Positions 53,874 through 61,467 of a stretch of DNA of 64,000 nucleotides are shown here, piece by piece. The position numbers and the translations under genes were made by a program. Position 1 is the stretch's first letter, and each line of letters begins with the position of its first letter. The notes beneath the pieces are model-generated. The model did not search any database. It was not told the DNA's origin and saw nothing but the letters and a program-made list of their open reading frames with translations. The DNA comes from an uncultured Pelagibacteraceae bacterium (GTDB lineage: Bacteria > Pseudomonadota > Alphaproteobacteria > Pelagibacterales > Pelagibacteraceae). The stretch covers positions 1 through 64,000 of the forward strand of contig CACIYJ010000002.1 in NCBI GenBank assembly GCA_902590845.1. The letters run 5' to 3'.

Positions 53874-53914
53874 TTAACAGCTTCTATTTTCTTAAATAAA
53901 TAGAAGCTGTTAAA
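53873..53914. repeat. Perfect 17-bp inverted repeat between HU and amt
   Basis: TTTAACAGCTTCTATTT (53873-53889) and its exact reverse complement (53898-53914) flank an 8-nt loop. It lies between the HU stop and the amt leader, both on the minus strand. There is no U tract after it on the minus strand, so it is either a factor-dependent terminator of the HU transcript or a protein binding site. Confidence 0.7.
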
Positions 53915-53923
53915 TAAAAACGT

Positions 53924-54199
53924 TTATTTGTTAAACATTTCTTTTAAGCTCTTAGCTGGTAAAAACTTAACTTTTTGAGATGCAGAAATCTGAATGGACT
54001 CGCCGGTTCTAGGATTTCTTCCTACTCTAGCTTTTCTTTTAGCTACTTTATAAGTGCCAAAACCAGCTATTTTAACAGTATCGTCATTTTTCAGTGCGTC
54101 TAAAATAATAGTCGTTATTGAATCAAAAGTTCTTTCAGCATCAGCTTTACTTTGACCCAAAGTTGACGATATTTTTGCTACTAATTGTTTTTTGTTCAT
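53924..54199 (-). CDS. hup: HU-family DNA-binding protein
   Basis: The 91 residues show the HU/IHF pattern MNKKQLVAKISSTLGQS, then VKIAGFGTYKVAKRKARVGR and NPRTGESIQISASQKVKF, with the DNA-bending arm tip NP. The C-terminal KSLKEMFNK is typical of HU. It compacts and bends DNA. Phased repeats lie in the upstream gap. Confidence 0.93.
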   Translation of the reverse strand: MNKKQLVAKISSTLGQSKADAERTFDSITTIILDALKNDDTVKIAGFGTYKVAKRKARVGRNPRTGESIQISASQKVKFLPAKSLKEMFNK

Positions 54200-54248
54200 T
54201 TATGCCCCTTTTTTGGTTCATTTCTAATTTGTACAAAAATCCAATAAA

Positions 54249-54315
54249 ATCAACACTAATTTAGTGTTTCACGTATATATCAACACAAGATCTTGTATGC
54301 ACAAAAAGTGTTGAT
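54249..54315. repeat. Phased ATCAACAC repeats upstream of the HU gene
   Basis: ATCAACAC occurs at 54249-54256 and 54279-54286 (30 bp apart) and inverted at 54308-54315. The first is part of a palindrome, AACACTAA-T-TTAGTGTT. Spacing near three helical turns suggests binding sites on one face of the DNA within the HU promoter. No TF family is recognised. Confidence 0.5.
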
Positions 54316-54346
54316 TATAATGGTTTTTTTAAGTGTCAGAAATGGC

Positions 54347-55462
54347 TTAAAATAAGCCTAAATCCTTAAGGTCATTAAAAGTTGTGAAAAACATCACTGA
54401 AATTAATAAAAAGAGACCGATTCGAAAAAAACCCTCTTGTGTTTTTTGAGTTAAAGGTCTTCCTAAAATTTTCTCAAAAGCATAAAACATTAAATGTCCG
54501 CCATCTAACATTGGAATTGGAAAAAGATTAATAAAACCAAGGCTAATTGAGATATAAGCCATAACGCTTAAAAAAGCTACTAAACCGTGTTGAGCAACTT
54601 GACCAGTAATTTTTGCAATCTTAATTGGGCCGCCTAACTGAGTAGTGTCTCCTTTTCCTTTAAACATGGAGACAACAAAATCTAGCGAAACTTTTGTGAC
54701 AAACCATGTTTCTTTTACAGCATAGAATAAAGCCGTTGCTGGCCCTAGTCTTTTTCTATTAAATTCATCATTAAGAGGAGATATTTTAATTCCTATTATT
54801 TTTTTATTTACTTCATTTCCAAGAGAATCTTTGCTTTTAATTATTTTAGGTTTTACTTTTAAAATAATTTCATCACTATTTCTTAAAACTTTAATATCAA
54901 TATTTTCTGTTGTTGATGTATTAATGTAAGTTGAAACATTTAGTATACTGCTTACTTTCTTATTATTTATCGATAAAATTACATCACCACTTTTTATTCC
55001 AGAAGAGTAAGCTGGGCCATCTTTTTCAACCTCTTGTATTTGAGCCGGAGTAAAATCTTTTCCAGCAAACATATAAATAAATGAAAAAATTAAAATAGCT
55101 AACGCAAAATTAGCTAGCGGTCCGGCTGCGACTACTAAAGATCTTTGATACAAAGATTTTGTGACAAAAAGTTTATCTTGATCTTCTTTTTTATATTGTT
55201 TTAACAATTCCTTTTGTTCGGCTTGGCTAAAAACATTGCGATCACCAAAAAACTTTACATATCCTCCTAAAGGAATTATACAAAATTTCCATCTCGTACC
55301 TGATTTATCATTAAAACCAAAAAGTTCCTTACCAAAGCCAATAGAGAAATCTGTGACGCCTACTCCGTATCGTTTAGCAAAATAATAATGCCCGTATTCA
55401 TGAATGAATACAACAACCGTTAACAAAATTATAAAAGGAATTATAAAACTTAAAATTTCCAT
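54347..55462 (-). CDS. rseP: RIP metalloprotease (site-2 protease, RseP)
   Basis: The 371-residue protein has the zinc motif VVFIHEYGHYYFAKR near 17-31, a PDZ domain (about 130-190, AYSSGIKSGDVILSI), and the second zinc site NLFPIPMLDGGHLMFY. It cleaves membrane-bound anti-sigma factors or signal peptides. It overlaps the LysR gene by 13 nt. In most genomes rseP lies with bamA; here it follows lysR, acuI and folE. Confidence 0.93.
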   Translation of the reverse strand: MEILSFIIPFIILLTVVVFIHEYGHYYFAKRYGVGVTDFSIGFGKELFGFNDKSGTRWKFCIIPLGGYVKFFGDRNVFSQAEQKELLKQYKKEDQDKLFVTKSLYQRSLVVAAGPLANFALAILIFSFIYMFAGKDFTPAQIQEVEKDGPAYSSGIKSGDVILSINNKKVSSILNVSTYINTSTTENIDIKVLRNSDEIILKVKPKIIKSKDSLGNEVNKKIIGIKISPLNDEFNRKRLGPATALFYAVKETWFVTKVSLDFVVSMFKGKGDTTQLGGPIKIAKITGQVAQHGLVAFLSVMAYISISLGFINLFPIPMLDGGHLMFYAFEKILGRPLTQKTQEGFFRIGLFLLISVMFFTTFNDLKDLGLF

Positions 55463-56340
55463 TCATTTACCTTACTAAAAATAAAATTTCTAAATGTCGT
55501 TAGTCTAGCTGTGTTTTTTAAAGAAGCGGGATAAACAAAATGAGTTTCTGTTGGTTTTCCTGTCTCATTGGGCAAAACTTTAGTCAAATTTGGAACGTTA
55601 TACACAATATAGTCTGGCAATGCTGCCAAACCAACACCACTTTGTACAGCCAACAATAAACCATAAACACTATTAACTTTCATTATTGACTTTCTTTTTT
55701 TTCCTTCTTTAGTGCCGAGTTTTAATACCCAATCAGGATTATAAACTGGTGACGGTGCGCCTCGGCCATAAGTAATAAATTTATGATTATTTAAATCTTT
55801 AATTGTTTTAGGATATCCATTTTTTTCTAAATACTGATTAGAACCGTATATATGATAATTAAAATCAACAAACTTTTTTTGAATATAATTTAATTGTTTT
55901 GGTCTTCTCATCCAAATACCGACATCTGCTTGTCGTGTGCTTAAGTCGAGTTCTTTGTCATCAAATATAAGTTCAATTTCAATACCAGGATTTAAATCCA
56001 TAAATTCCTTTATACGTGGTGTTAGCCAAGTCGTCCCGAAACTTACTACTGTAGTAACTGTTAATTTTCCATCTAACTTATCTTTTTGACCACCAAGATT
56101 AGACTCTACATCTTTTAATTTAGAAATTACCTCATGTGCAGATTTAAAAAGATACTCACCATTATCTGTTAAAACCAAACCTCTAGCATGTCTTTCAAAT
56201 AACTTCACTTTTAGGTCATTCTCCAATGATTGAATTTGCCTACTTATAGCTGATTGGCTTAAATTAAGGATAGTAGAGGCTTTAGTAAAACTCGATGCTT
56301 CTGCAACAGTATGAAAAATTTTTAATTTGTCCCAATCCAT
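55450..56340 (-). CDS. LysR-family transcriptional regulator
   Basis: The 296 residues have the N-terminal helix-turn-helix LKIFHTVAEASSFTKASTIL followed by NLSQSAISRQIQSLENDLKV, and a C-terminal ligand-binding domain with LTVTTVVSFGTTWLTPRI, GAPSPVYNP and VQSGVGLAALPDYIV. The HTH is typical of LysR; the target is not clear. It is the only recognisable regulator in the window. The gene is 18 bp downstream of acuI and overlaps rseP. Confidence 0.9.
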   Translation of the reverse strand: MDWDKLKIFHTVAEASSFTKASTILNLSQSAISRQIQSLENDLKVKLFERHARGLVLTDNGEYLFKSAHEVISKLKDVESNLGGQKDKLDGKLTVTTVVSFGTTWLTPRIKEFMDLNPGIEIELIFDDKELDLSTRQADVGIWMRRPKQLNYIQKKFVDFNYHIYGSNQYLEKNGYPKTIKDLNNHKFITYGRGAPSPVYNPDWVLKLGTKEGKKRKSIMKVNSVYGLLLAVQSGVGLAALPDYIVYNVPNLTKVLPNETGKPTETHFVYPASLKNTARLTTFRNFIFSKVNEWKF

Positions 56341-56358
56341 AAGAAGTTAAATTATAGA

Positions 56359-57360
56359 TTATTTATTAGGATTTACTATAGCTCTTCCAAAATACTCACC
56401 TTTTAATAATTTAGGATAAGTTTCTAAAAGCTCATTAAATGACAGTTCTTTTGTTAATGATTTAAGTTTAGCAAAATCAACTAATTTAGAGGCTTCGTTC
56501 CAAATAAATTCTCTTCTTTTAATTGAAGAGCCTGAAGAATCGATTCCCCAAAGTTTTACTCCTCTAATAATAAATGGCATCACCGTAGTGTTAATCTTTA
56601 TTCCACCTGCATTACCACAAGCCGCTACAATTCCACCTGGTTTAGTTTGAGCAAAAATTTTAGTTAAAGCAGCGCCGCCAACCGTATCGACCACCCCATC
56701 CCAAATACCTTTTTCTAATAATTTATTTTCGCCTTCAAATTCTTTTCTATCAATAATATTTTTTGCGCCAAGATCTTTAAGATAATCATTTTTATCTTTT
56801 TTTCCTGTTACTGCATGAACATCATATCCCATCTTCGATAAAACCATAACTGCTATACTGCCTACTCCACCTGTGGCTCCTGTAACAAGTACATCTTTTA
56901 CTTTTTCTCCCATCAATAATTCTTCCTTAGCTTTTACTGCGAACGCGCAAAGCAAAGCAGTGAATCCTGCTGTGCCTAGCATCATAGATTTATGGCTGTC
57001 TAATTCTTTTGGTGTTTTAATTAAAAAATTTGAGTCAACTTTTGCATATTGCGAAAAACCTCCAAAATAAGATTCACCAACTCTAAATCCTGTCAAAATA
57101 ATATTCTCACCTTTATTAAATTTGTCATCTTCACTTTCAACAACAGTTCCAGAAAAATCTATACCAGGAACAAAAGGGAATTTTCTTACAATTTTTCCAC
57201 CATTGTTTAAGATCAATGCATCTTTATAATTTAAACTTGAATAATCTACTTTGACTAATACGTTTCCATCTTTTAATGCGCTCGTATCAAGTTCTTTAAT
57301 ATCTCTAGAAAATTTTTCATTTTGATTGTCTATTACAATAGCTTTAAACTTCTCTGACAT
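56359..57360 (-). CDS. acuI: Acrylyl-CoA reductase (AcuI/YhdH family)
   Basis: The 333 residues belong to the zinc-free MDR group: DYSSLNYKDALIL, FPFVPGIDFSGTVVES, GTAGFTALLCAFAV, VLVTGATGGVGSIAVM (NADPH motif) and VDTVGGAALTKIF. AcuI reduces acryloyl-CoA to propionyl-CoA, detoxifying the product of DMSP cleavage or of 3-hydroxypropionate metabolism. No DMSP lyase is in the window. It directly follows folE and precedes lysR on the same strand. Confidence 0.88.
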   Translation of the reverse strand: MSEKFKAIVIDNQNEKFSRDIKELDTSALKDGNVLVKVDYSSLNYKDALILNNGGKIVRKFPFVPGIDFSGTVVESEDDKFNKGENIILTGFRVGESYFGGFSQYAKVDSNFLIKTPKELDSHKSMMLGTAGFTALLCAFAVKAKEELLMGEKVKDVLVTGATGGVGSIAVMVLSKMGYDVHAVTGKKDKNDYLKDLGAKNIIDRKEFEGENKLLEKGIWDGVVDTVGGAALTKIFAQTKPGGIVAACGNAGGIKINTTVMPFIIRGVKLWGIDSSGSSIKRREFIWNEASKLVDFAKLKSLTKELSFNELLETYPKLLKGEYFGRAIVNPNK

Positions 57361-57993
57361 TTATTTTGCTATGTATCTTAAATATCTATTCTGAAAACTT
57401 AGATCTTCTTTAAAAGAACCTAAAAAATAATTTGTTACAGTTGTGGCTTTTTCTTTCCTAATTCCTCTCGTCGTCATGCATTGATGTGTAGCGTCAATTG
57501 TTACAGCAACTCCTTTTGCGTCTAAAGCACTCATTAAAGTTTTTGCTATTTGCATTGTGAGTCTTTCTTGTGTTTGTAGTCTTTTTGAAAAAATTTCAAC
57601 AGTTCTAGCTAATTTACTAAGACCAACAATTTTTTTATTAGGAATATACGCTACATGAGCAACACCTATAATAGGTGCCATATGGTGTTCGCAATGACTT
57701 TCTAAGGTAATATCTTTTTGAACTACCATGTCATCGTAATTCTCAACATCTCCAAATGTTTTTATTAATTCTTTATTAGGATCCTCATTGTATCCTTTGA
57801 AGTATTCCTTGAATGCCTTAACAACTCTTTTTGGGGTCTCCAATAAACCTTCTCTTTTTGGGTTTTCTCCAATCCATGATATTATTGTTTCAAAAGCTTC
57901 TTCAGCCTGTTTATCAGTAACTTCTGATTTTTTTGATGGCGTTTTATCTAGGTCTTTAACTAATTTCATATAGCGCTCATTTTTATAGTACAT
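57361..57993 (-). CDS. folE: GTP cyclohydrolase I
   Basis: The 210 aa protein has the family marks EGLLETPKRVVKAF, the zinc Cys and His in LESHCEHHMAPIIGVAHVAYIP, GLSKLARTVEIFSKRLQTQERLT and QCMTTRGIRKEKATT. It makes 7,8-dihydroneopterin triphosphate for folate. ATG at 57993 is taken; an ATG at 57969 is an alternative start. It is directly followed by acuI. It is divergent from hisI. Confidence 0.95.
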   Translation of the reverse strand: MYYKNERYMKLVKDLDKTPSKKSEVTDKQAEEAFETIISWIGENPKREGLLETPKRVVKAFKEYFKGYNEDPNKELIKTFGDVENYDDMVVQKDITLESHCEHHMAPIIGVAHVAYIPNKKIVGLSKLARTVEIFSKRLQTQERLTMQIAKTLMSALDAKGVAVTIDATHQCMTTRGIRKEKATTVTNYFLGSFKEDLSFQNRYLRYIAK

Positions 57994-58044
57994 AATTCAT
58001 TAATGCAAATTGCTATTTTGTCTTTTTTTCATTATTTTACGCCC

Positions 58045-58512
58045 ATGTTTAAAAAAAGAGAAAGCATTTTTGAGGTAGAAGAAGGAAAATTGCTATCACC
58101 AAAATTTGATAAAAATGGTCTTATTCCGGTAACTACTACTGATCACAAATCGGGAGATGTTCTAATGCATGGTTACATGAATGAAGAGGCTTTAAAAAAA
58201 ACAATTGAAAAAAAAGAAGCTTTTTATTGGAGTAGATCTAGAAATACCTTATGGCAAAAAGGTAAAACAAGTGGTTTTGTTCAAAAAGTTATAGATATTA
58301 GAATAGATGACGATCAAGACGCTTTATGGATGTCGGTAGATATAGGAGATGGTGCGAGTTGTCATGTAGGGTATAAATCATGTTTTTATAGATCAATCCC
58401 ATTAGGACCTATTAAAAACACAGAGGAAATTAAGCTTGAATTTAAAGAAAAAGAAAAAAAATTCGATCCAGAAAAAGTTTATAAAGGTCAACCAAATCCT
58501 ACAAAATTATAA
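58045..58512 (+). CDS. hisI: Phosphoribosyl-AMP cyclohydrolase
   Basis: The start is the ATG at 58045 (MFKKRESIFEVEE), giving 155 aa; an in-frame ATG at 58003 would add a poor hydrophobic leader. Motifs: GDVLMHGYMNEEALKKT, FYWSRSRNTLWQKGKTSG, the zinc and Mg residues in IRIDDDQDALWMSV, and GASCHVGYKSCFYR. It opens the adenine ring in the third step of histidine synthesis. Stand-alone HisI without the HisE domain. Confidence 0.95.
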   Translation: MFKKRESIFEVEEGKLLSPKFDKNGLIPVTTTDHKSGDVLMHGYMNEEALKKTIEKKEAFYWSRSRNTLWQKGKTSGFVQKVIDIRIDDDQDALWMSVDIGDGASCHVGYKSCFYRSIPLGPIKNTEEIKLEFKEKEKKFDPEKVYKGQPNPTKL

Positions 58513-58524
58513 AATAAATTTTTC

Positions 58525-59001
58525 TTAATTATTATCAATAAGCTCTTTCAGCTCTTCATATTCTTCACAGTTGCAATTCTTTAAAACTGCAAGTCTTTCT
58601 TTGGCTTTATCTATTCTTTTTGTTTTAATATAAAGTTCACCCAAATATTCATTAATTCCTTTATGATTAGGCTTAATTTTTAAACCTTGAAGATAATATT
58701 GTTCTGCTTGATCATACTTGCCAGCTTTTCTTAATGTAAAACCAAGATAATTTAAAATATCAGGATTTCTATTTGATTTTTTATTAGCTTCCAAAAGTTT
58801 TTTATATGCTGAATTATATAATTTTAAAGCTTTTTCAGTTTTACCTTTAGACTCTAATTTCTTTCCACGGTTTACTAAATTTTTTGCAGTTTTATATTGA
58901 TTTAAATAATTATCTGAATCTGAGCTGCTGTTATCGGCAGCTGCTATGGCTAATTGTGAAATCATACAAAAAGAGATTATATAAATTATTTTTTTTTTCA
59001 T
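58525..59001 (-). CDS. Secreted TPR-repeat protein
   Basis: The 158-residue protein has a signal peptide (about 1-21, ending AIAAA). At least three TPR-like units follow: KTAKNLVNRGKKLESKGKTE, PDILNYLGFTLRKAGKYDQA and HKGINEYLGELYIKTKRIDKA. The last has a CNCEEYEELKEL tail. It is probably a periplasmic scaffold with unknown partners. Confidence 0.8.
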   Translation of the reverse strand: MKKKIIYIISFCMISQLAIAAADNSSSDSDNYLNQYKTAKNLVNRGKKLESKGKTEKALKLYNSAYKKLLEANKKSNRNPDILNYLGFTLRKAGKYDQAEQYYLQGLKIKPNHKGINEYLGELYIKTKRIDKAKERLAVLKNCNCEEYEELKELIDNN

Positions 59002-59052
59002 ATTTTAATTGTATAATGGATTTAAGATATTAAAAGTTATATTTTGTTCTAT

Positions 59053-59184
59053 ATGGAAGAGTTGCCTGATAATATTTGTGAAGAATGTAAAGAAGAAGAT
59101 GAGAGCGTTAGATCAAATCTAATGACTCATGGCTATAAAATTTGTGATAGTTGCAAACTATCTAAAACTATTTTTCCTGTTTAA
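59053..59184 (+). CDS. 43-aa double-CxxC protein, possible zinc ribbon
   Basis: ATG at 59053 opens a 43-codon frame with two CxxC pairs, CEEC (C9-C12) and CDSC (C31-C34), 18 residues between them, as in a small zinc ribbon. It is acidic in the N-terminal half. Its stop overlaps that of the convergent YIP1-like gene by 4 nt. The RBS is not strong. Function unknown. Confidence 0.6.
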   Translation: MEELPDNICEECKEEDESVRSNLMTHGYKICDSCKLSKTIFPV

Positions 59185-59702
59185 ATTCCTTTAAAAAGAA
59201 CAATTACTAAAAATAAGAAAAATGCCTGGAATAACCAAGCAACAATTACAACGCCTAAAGCTTTCCATAAACTTTCATAATCTAAAGCAGATTTGACGGC
59301 TACCACCATACATGCCAGCATCCAAAATGCCGAACCAATAAAAGTTACTGTCATTAAGTCAGGAGTAACGCCAAAAACTCTAATTAAACCTGGAGCGCTA
59401 GAAAAACCGATTGTTCTTAATAATTCGCCATGATTACTTTTTGTTTTTGGGCCTCCAAGTAATTTTACACCAACAAAATAAATTACATAAGCCCATACGT
59501 ACCAACTTAATAATGATAAAGCTGGAGCTAATAAAAAATTAGACACACCTAATTGTAAAGCTCCAACGCCTGCAGCTAAACTGGATAGAACTACTACTAT
59601 TCCAGCTTGAACAGTAGCTGATTTATCTTTTTCTACTTCTTCATAAAGATCAATATCGATCTTTATTGCTCTAAATACTCTATTAAGAAAAATAGAAATC
59701 AT
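59181..59702 (-). CDS. YIP1-family membrane protein
   Basis: The 173 residues have five hydrophobic segments (about 33-50, 55-77, 110-130, 134-148 and 152-172). LLSWYVWAYVIYFVGVKLLGG and the GLIRVFGVTPDL loop match the YIP1 family pattern. The N-terminal 28 residues are cytoplasmic and include the acidic stretch IDLYEEVEKDK. Function in bacteria is unknown. Confidence 0.75.
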   Translation of the reverse strand: MISIFLNRVFRAIKIDIDLYEEVEKDKSATVQAGIVVVLSSLAAGVGALQLGVSNFLLAPALSLLSWYVWAYVIYFVGVKLLGGPKTKSNHGELLRTIGFSSAPGLIRVFGVTPDLMTVTFIGSAFWMLACMVVAVKSALDYESLWKALGVVIVAWLFQAFFLFLVIVLFKGI

Positions 59703-59751
59703 TTTTTTTATCCTTCAAAATGTATATAACTTAATTGCAGAAAAAATACAT

Positions 59752-60222
59752 ATGAAAATACCAAAAAATTTAGAACCAATTGTATCAGGGATATCTGCGG
59801 CTATAGTTATAAGTATTCTTGCTTTTTTAACTTTAGAAACTTCTGCGGGAATATGGTTAATGTTTTCCTTTGGCGCTACTGTTTTTATTGCATTTGTGCT
59901 TTATGACTTAGAAACAGCTCAACCAAAAAACATATTTTTTGGACATTTAGTGTCAATACTTGTTGGAGTTGTCTTTAACGAAACTATTGGGATTTCTTTT
60001 TACTCTCTAGGTTTATCCGTTGGAGTTGCGGTAATTTTGATGGTTTACTTAAAAATAATGCATCCTCCAGCAGCTTCTAATCCTTTGGTAGCTTTGTCTA
60101 TGGACTTATCTTTTGATTTTGTTTTATTTCCAGTAATAACTGGAACAATTGTAATAGTTTTAATGTCTATTTTAATAAATAGAATTGTTTTAAAAAGAAA
60201 CTATCCTAAAAAATGGTTTTAA
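59752..60222 (+). CDS. HPP-family membrane protein
   Basis: The 156 residues have four to five membrane segments and the family signature KIMHPPAASNPLVALSM in the third quarter. HPP proteins are linked to nitrite transport in plastids and cyanobacteria, but bacterial roles are not settled. It is divergent from the YIP1-like gene and convergent with the DAO oxidoreductase. Confidence 0.85.
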   Translation: MKIPKNLEPIVSGISAAIVISILAFLTLETSAGIWLMFSFGATVFIAFVLYDLETAQPKNIFFGHLVSILVGVVFNETIGISFYSLGLSVGVAVILMVYLKIMHPPAASNPLVALSMDLSFDFVLFPVITGTIVIVLMSILINRIVLKRNYPKKWF

Positions 60223-60233
60223 TTCTTAGGTAA

Positions 60234-61337
60234 TTACAACACGTAAGGTTCAGGCCTTTTTTTATTTTCTAATACTCGTTCTATAGCAAAAGCTTTTAAA
60301 TCAATAGACTGGTAAGATCCTGTTGTAATTAATTCAGTTAAAGCTCTACCTATTCCAGGAGCTTGCATTAAACCTCTTCCAGTAAAACCTGAAGCCATAT
60401 ATACATTTTCATACTTTGGGTGTTTTCCAACAACAGCATTATTGTCTAGCTTGTTGCAATCATAATAACCTGCCCAGCCGCCTGTTAGTTTTAGTTCTTC
60501 AAAAATTGGCACTCTTTTTGCAAGAGCTGGCCAAACTAATTCTTCAAAATCATTCCATGCAGGCTCTAAATCTTTTGAATCAAATACTGAATTTGGTGAT
60601 CCGGCTAAATATTCCTTTCCTTCCGGTCTCCAATAAACGCCTGTTGTGAGATCTCCCATTAAAGGCATTTCTGAAATATGTTTTGGACACTTGACTCTAA
60701 AGATTGTATGTTTTTGTGGAACTACCGGAATATCATCTAATAGTTCTTTAGTCCAACAACCAGCTGCTGAAACAATAATCTTAGCTTTAATTTCTGAAAT
60801 ACTTTTTACTTCACCTTTTATAAATTCAGCACCAAGTTCAATGGCTTTACTTTTAAGCGCACCATGAAACATAAACGGGTCAATCCATCCTTCGCTTTTG
60901 TTATCTGTAAAAGTTGCAGTTTCAATTCCTTTATTACTTACGTAGGGAAATATTTCTGATAACTCTGAGCCTTTAATATTTTTTGTCCCAGCTTCACATG
61001 CTTTATGATTCTCTAATGCTTTATATTGTTCTTCTGCATGCTCCGGTCCAAACATTAACAAATATCCGTTTGGAACCATGCTCGCTGTAGGGTTTGGATT
61101 TTTTTCTGTCTTTAATAATTCAGGAATTTGAAAAATAAATTCTCTTGCAAATTTTCCTAACAAAATATTCTCCTTTTGAAAAAATTGTCTTCTGAAACCA
61201 CCAAGGGATAAAGGAAATGATGCTGTTTTATAAGTTGGATCCTTCTCTATAACTTTAACTTTTCTTCCTTCTTTGGATAAGAAATAAGCTGTAGCGGCTC
61301 CTATTATTCCACCGCCAATTATAACAATATCGTCCAT
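60234..61337 (-). CDS. FAD-dependent amine oxidoreductase (DAO family)
   Basis: The 367 residues start with the FAD motif IVIIGGGIIGAATAYFLSKE. IKAKIIVSAAGCWTKELLDDIP lies in the middle and NVYMASGFTGRGLMQAPG near the C-terminus, as in the DAO/sarcosine-oxidase-like and FOXRED1 group. It would oxidise a glycine derivative or other secondary amine. gcvP is just upstream on the same strand, so glycine from a methylated glycine may be passed to glycine cleavage. Substrate not determined. Confidence 0.85.
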   Translation of the reverse strand: MDDIVIIGGGIIGAATAYFLSKEGRKVKVIEKDPTYKTASFPLSLGGFRRQFFQKENILLGKFAREFIFQIPELLKTEKNPNPTASMVPNGYLLMFGPEHAEEQYKALENHKACEAGTKNIKGSELSEIFPYVSNKGIETATFTDNKSEGWIDPFMFHGALKSKAIELGAEFIKGEVKSISEIKAKIIVSAAGCWTKELLDDIPVVPQKHTIFRVKCPKHISEMPLMGDLTTGVYWRPEGKEYLAGSPNSVFDSKDLEPAWNDFEELVWPALAKRVPIFEELKLTGGWAGYYDCNKLDNNAVVGKHPKYENVYMASGFTGRGLMQAPGIGRALTELITTGSYQSIDLKAFAIERVLENKKRPEPYVL

Positions 61338-61467
61338 AACTAATTTAAGTAAAAGATAGTTCCATTAAGTATTAAAGCAATAAGAACACCATAGCAAATA
61401 GGGTATCATTAGTAAAAAACTAATTTTATTAATCCTAAAAACAAATATTTGTTATTCATCTAAATAT

